DNA of 64,000 nt, taken from Treponema vincentii. Its GTDB lineage: Bacteria > Spirochaetota > Spirochaetia > Treponematales > Treponemataceae. The DNA is taken from contig NZ_CP050497.1 of NCBI RefSeq assembly GCF_018336815.1, forward strand, positions 682,001-746,000, given 5' to 3'. The translations under genes were made by a program, and so were the position numbers. This document shows, piece after piece, positions 61,271 to 64,000 of this stretch. Each line of letters opens with the position of its first letter. Within the stretch, counting starts at the first letter, position 1. The notes beneath the pieces are model-generated. The model searched no databases and had not been told where the DNA came from. It saw only the letters and a list, made by a program, of their open reading frames with translations.

Positions 61271-61384
61271 AACAACCTCCAATCAAACTTGTACAGGAAA
61301 TACTGAAAAATTAACAACCCGGTTTTTTACAAATTTACCTATACCATTATATCATTTATTTCTTTTTCCGGCAAACGGACAATA

Positions 61385-61563
61385 AACCTGTTCGATGACT
61401 TCGTTGCCGAACAGGTCGACGAGTTCTAAATCGCACAGATAGCACCTTAAAATGCAACAGTTGAACAAAGTGTGAACTTTGGAAACTGCTGTATTGATGT
61501 ACAGAACGTGCATACGTTAATAAGCGACATCGTCAATTTACATCATCCGTGGTGTAAATTGAC
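61385..61563. repeat. palindromes before the hsp20 terminator
   Basis: ACCTGTTCG/CGAACAGGT (61385-61415), then a half-copy of the 44489 hairpin on the opposite strand (TTCTAAATCGCACAGATAGCA), and TCAATTTACATCA/TGGTGTAAATTGA with loop TCCG (61533-61562; one wobble). No gene is seen in 61283-61596. Confidence 0.55.
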
Positions 61564-61596
61564 TTACGAGATAATATGATGCCACATATTGATAAC

Positions 61597-61635
61597 AAAA
61601 AAGCCCTCCGCATAATTATCATGCAGAGGGCTTTT
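61597..61635 (-). terminator. rho-independent terminator of hsp20
   Basis: On the minus strand AAAAGCCCTCTGCAT pairs with ATGCGGAGGGCTTTT (one G-T pair) and ends in T6. The wobble is only allowed on the minus-strand RNA, matching the direction of hsp20. Confidence 0.85.
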
Positions 61636-61688
61636 CGCTTAGTTTCTGCGACTTCGGTCAATCTTGATTCAGATTGATCGGAAATCTC

Positions 61689-62132
61689 TTAGTTTGACTT
61701 TATGGCAATCTGCCGACGGGGAGCAAGCTCCTTACGAGGTATGGTGACGGTTAATACGCCGTTTTTAAAGGCCGCTTCAACCTTGTCTTGGTCGATATCT
61801 TCAGGCAGGGTAAAACGTCTGACAAAGCGGCGCTGTGTGCGTTCGCGGATAAGGAATTGTTCTCCGTTAGGCTTTTCTTCCGTCTCTTTTGTTTCCTCAT
61901 GATTGGAAGCAACCGTCAAAACACGTTCTTTTAAGTGAATGGTAACATCCTTTTCCGTATAACCGGGAAGATCAATATCCATAATATAGGCGCCGCTTGT
62001 TTCGCGCACATCAACAGTCGGATAATTCGCATTTGCCAACGGACTGAAAACTCCGAAATGAGGGTTGTCGTGATTTAAAGAGTCAAGCACAGAGTCCGCA
62101 AATAAGGGATTAAAAATACTTAATGAGTTCAT
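61689..62132 (-). CDS. Hsp20/alpha-crystallin small heat-shock protein
   Basis: A 147-residue holdase chaperone. The alpha-crystallin domain covers residues about 38-140: YPTVDVRETSGAYIMDIDLP GYTEKDVTIHLKERVLTVAS, then the conserved FVRRFTLPEDIDQDKVEAAF KNGVLTVTIPR (A-x3-NGVL signature), and the C-terminal I-x-I motif (RQIAIKSN). It prevents aggregation of unfolded proteins. ATG 62132 follows TTTGGAGGAAAACT. Its promoter is a clear sigma-54 site about 80 bases upstream, an unusual control for a small Hsp. Confidence 0.95.
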   Translation of the reverse strand: MNSLSIFNPLFADSVLDSLNHDNPHFGVFSPLANANYPTVDVRETSGAYIMDIDLPGYTEKDVTIHLKERVLTVASNHEETKETEEKPNGEQFLIRERTQRRFVRRFTLPEDIDQDKVEAAFKNGVLTVTIPRKELAPRRQIAIKSN

Positions 62133-62208
62133 AGTTTTCCTCCAAAAGGCTTTATAATAGTAGGGCTTTTAGAAAGCCCTTGAAGTTTTTCAACTTCACT
62201 TATTATTA

Positions 62209-62225
62209 AGCAACAAGCGTGCCAA
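62209..62225 (-). promoter_or_regulatory. sigma-54 (-24/-12) promoter of hsp20
   Basis: The minus strand reads TTGGCACGCTTGTTGCT, matching the sigma-54 consensus YTGGCACG-N4-TTGCW at every defined position. It points at hsp20; the start site should fall near 62197, giving a 65-nt leader with two hairpins (TGAAGTT/AACTTCA; AGGGCTTT/AAAGCCCT). rpoN is in the same window. Upstream, to 62663, no gene is convincing; enhancer sites would be expected there. Confidence 0.8.
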
Positions 62226-62569
62226 GTTAGATCCTGAAGAAATTCGGTGTATATGGCTCTTTTTGCTCAATAATTCAGTGTATACCGCGCAATTTTCGGT
62301 TAAAAAAGGTTTAAATCGGATTATTTCCACCGTTTTTTTGGACTAAGGTTCCGGTTGAGCCGCCGCTTAATCTCTTTTCGTGATGCATTGTGTCATTTTA
62401 TATGCCATATTGTATCAATATTTCCAATAAGAAACAAAACATGTGTCATTATGAAACATATTTTAGCTTTGTTGTAAGAATCGCTCTTTTTTTTCGAAAT
62501 TGCCGATAATTTTCGACTTTTTCTCTTTAAAAATAGGAAAAATCGGTTATACTGTTTCTTATTCATTTG

Positions 62570-62598
62570 TTGACAGATAAAAACAATATGATTATGGT
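62570..62598 (+). promoter_or_regulatory. promoter of the decarboxylase gene
   Basis: TTGACA (62570-62575), 17-base spacer, TATGGT (62593-62598); the ATG is at 62664 with CGGAGGCGGAC as ribosome site. Confidence 0.6.
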
Positions 62599-62663
62599 AA
62601 TATTTCTTTATAGCTAAAGCTATCAATACCACCATACTCCCATAGACGCATCCGGAGGCGGAC

Positions 62664-63875
62664 ATGAACGTAACCGATTATCTTAGCGAAACAGAGTGGA
62701 AAAGGTTGCTGCAGTTTTCCGAAAAACTCGAAACACCTTGTGTTGTTATCAATTTGGATCGGATTAAAAAAAATTATCTTGAATTAAAAAAGTTCTTTTC
62801 TGCCGCAGACATTTACTACGCAGTGAAGGCAAATCCGCATGAAGAAATCCTAAAGTTGCTTATCGAGTTAGGGGCTAATTTTGATATTGCTTCGCGGTAT
62901 GAGCTCGATAAGATTCTTGCCTTGGGAATCAATCCTGATCGGCTTACCTACGGAAATACAATTAAAAAAGCAAAAGATATTGCATATTTTTATGAAAAAG
63001 GTATCCGGTTATTCGTTACCGACAGTAAAGAAGATTTAAAAAATATTGCAAAATATGCACCTCAATCGCGTGTCTATGTTCGTATCTTGGTTGAAAACAC
63101 TAATAGTGCCGATTGGCCGCTTTCCCGTAAGTTTGGCTGCCATCCTGATATGGCTTATGATCTTTGTATTTTGGCGAAAGAGCTTGGGCTTGTTCCGTAT
63201 GGAATTTCATTTCATGTCGGCAGTCAACAAAGGGATATTGGGCAATGGGACGATGCTATTGCAAAAACAAAGTATTTAATGCGTTCTCTTGAAGAAGAAG
63301 AAGATATCGAACTCAAGATGATCAATATGGGAGGCGGCTTTCCTGCTTCGTATGTCGTTCCGACCAATGAGCTTTCCGAATATGCAAGTGAAATTAATCG
63401 TTATCTTGACGATGACTTTGGCGATGAACGACCGCGCATCATCCTTGAACCGGGACGGTCTATGGTTGGCGATGCCGGCGTTCTTGTTGCCGAAGTTATC
63501 ACTGTTTCGAGGAAAAATAATACAGCCCTGCATCGCTGGGTCTATGTTGATGCAGGGGTCTTTAACGGATTGGCGGAAACACTCAACGAAAGTATTAAGT
63601 ATCCTATTGTAACGTCAAAGGATTCAAATTGCAGCAAGCGCGGCGAAGTGATTCTTGCGGGGCCGACTTGCGACAGTATGGATATTATGTATGAAAAATA
63701 TAAATATCAACTTCCAATCAATCTCAAGCCGGGAGATAGGGTGTATTTTCTCACTGCAGGCGCCTATACGGCCAGCTATGCATCCGTAGAATTTAACGGC
63801 TTTCCTCCGCTTAAAACCTATATTATGAAATCAACAACCCCGACGCAGAGCGTTGCCGAGGACGGCAGGTATTAA
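62664..63875 (+). CDS. type III PLP-dependent ornithine/lysine decarboxylase-like enzyme
   Basis: A 403-residue alanine-racemase-fold decarboxylase, the eukaryotic-type ODC/LDC family, making putrescine or cadaverine. Motifs: PLP lysine in IYYAVKANPHEEIL (about residue 54), FDIASRYELDKIL, the HVGSQQ loop, INMGGGFPASY, phosphate-binding EPGRSMVGDAG and the GPTCDSMD active-site Cys/Asp of ODC type. The CDSMD/LPxxLxxGD pattern argues for ornithine or lysine rather than diaminopimelate. Promoter and ribosome site are clear. A polyamine role is likely; no other polyamine gene is in the window. Confidence 0.9.
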   Translation: MNVTDYLSETEWKRLLQFSEKLETPCVVINLDRIKKNYLELKKFFSAADIYYAVKANPHEEILKLLIELGANFDIASRYELDKILALGINPDRLTYGNTIKKAKDIAYFYEKGIRLFVTDSKEDLKNIAKYAPQSRVYVRILVENTNSADWPLSRKFGCHPDMAYDLCILAKELGLVPYGISFHVGSQQRDIGQWDDAIAKTKYLMRSLEEEEDIELKMINMGGGFPASYVVPTNELSEYASEINRYLDDDFGDERPRIILEPGRSMVGDAGVLVAEVITVSRKNNTALHRWVYVDAGVFNGLAETLNESIKYPIVTSKDSNCSKRGEVILAGPTCDSMDIMYEKYKYQLPINLKPGDRVYFLTAGAYTASYASVEFNGFPPLKTYIMKSTTPTQSVAEDGRY

Positions 63876-63890
63876 ACTCTCCGCACGAAT

Positions 63891-63924
63891 AAAAAACGGC
63901 ACAAAGATACGTTCTTTGTGCCGT
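63891..63924 (-). terminator. convergent terminator at the right edge
   Basis: ACGGCACAAAG (63896-63906) and CTTTGTGCCGT (63914-63924) form a perfect 11-bp stem; the A6 before it becomes T6 on the minus strand, so it ends the gene entering from the right and may also block read-through from the decarboxylase. Confidence 0.75.
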
Positions 63925-63943
63925 CCATTACCGTGTTTGACGG

Positions 63944-64000
63944 TTATTTTGCGAATCGCTCACCGAATTCTTTACATTTTTTCTGTGCTTCTTCATCGGG
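63944..64000 (-). CDS. C-terminus of a gene continuing beyond the window (flavodoxin-like?)
   Basis: The last 18 residues of a minus-strand protein, PDEEAQKKCKEFGERFAK, end at TAA (63944-63946), followed by a terminator on that strand. The helix resembles the final helix of flavodoxins (xxCxxFGxxxA), but so short a piece cannot settle the family. Confidence 0.6.
   Translation of the reverse strand, partial: PDEEAQKKCKEFGERFAK

Noticed and set aside
62393-62665. Minus-strand open frame of 90 codons upstream of the decarboxylase
   Set aside because: It overlaps the decarboxylase promoter, has no ribosome site and an AT-driven composition; no family resemblance.

Overview
The window looks like a chromosomal segment of a spirochete of the genus Treponema. 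Base composition is moderate (mid-40s % GC by eye), which would fit the oral T. vincentii / T. medium group better than T. denticola. This is an inference from gene content: BspA/TpLRR-type leucine-rich-repeat lipoproteins, an integron gene-cassette array of the kind described in T. denticola, many treponeme-style lipoproteins and exported beta-barrels, and lipoate/Lpl-type sugar ABC transporters. No rRNA, CRISPR array, prophage or intact insertion sequence is visible.

Layout. 1-2.1 kb is the end of an integron cassette array: attC-like sites separate small promoterless or toxin-antitoxin cassettes (a zinc-ribbon-like protein, an orphan HicB, a Phd/PIN pair, a ClbS/DfsB remnant). 2.1-9 kb holds an M20 peptidase, a DEAD-box RNA helicase, tRNA-Leu, an MtnA/eIF2B-like isomerase, a DUF2804 protein and a glycolipid glycosyltransferase. 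9-14.5 kb carries an outer-membrane protein, a large Ig-like lipoprotein and small exported or regulatory genes. 14.7-20.3 kb is a MacAB-type ABC efflux operon (adaptor, ATPase, two paralogous permeases) interrupted by an attC-tailed HigBA-like cassette. 20.3-33.3 kb has a methyl-accepting chemotaxis protein, a minus-strand operon of TPR and unknown proteins with a membrane-anchored 1,167-residue TPR/coiled-coil protein, and a divergent plus-strand operon (TPR-Mrr-like protein, phosphoesterase, ribonucleotide reductase beta, MATE exporter). 33.4-42.3 kb has two tRNAs, tex, a lipoprotein, an omptin-like protease, sigma-54 (rpoN) and an ADP-ribosylglycohydrolase-like gene. 42.7-48.1 kb is a glycan-uptake locus: Lpl-type ABC transporter divergent from a GH29 alpha-L-fucosidase. 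48.3-58.8 kb has a ParE/Phd-type TA pair, gapA, xseA, a 1,111-residue LRR lipoprotein, a DUF3298 protein, a pseudouridine synthase and a small EamA transporter. 58.9-64 kb has a peroxiredoxin, HdeD-like protein, methyltransferase, sigma-54-driven hsp20 and an ornithine/lysine decarboxylase-like enzyme.

Three things stand out. First, integron cassettes with toxin-antitoxin cargo occur both in the array and as a solitary insert inside the efflux operon. Second, the intergenic DNA is full of hairpins whose loops are constant (TCCN, TATTT, TTCY) while the stems vary and still pair, and two loci show the same multi-hairpin architecture with unrelated stem sequences. Third, seven otherwise good genes are broken at homopolymer runs that are each exactly one base too long (an eighth small gene may be broken at an A6 run), which suggests either systematic base-calling error or slipped-strand variation. 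A textbook -24/-12 promoter in front of hsp20, in a window that also encodes sigma-54, links two of the genes functionally.
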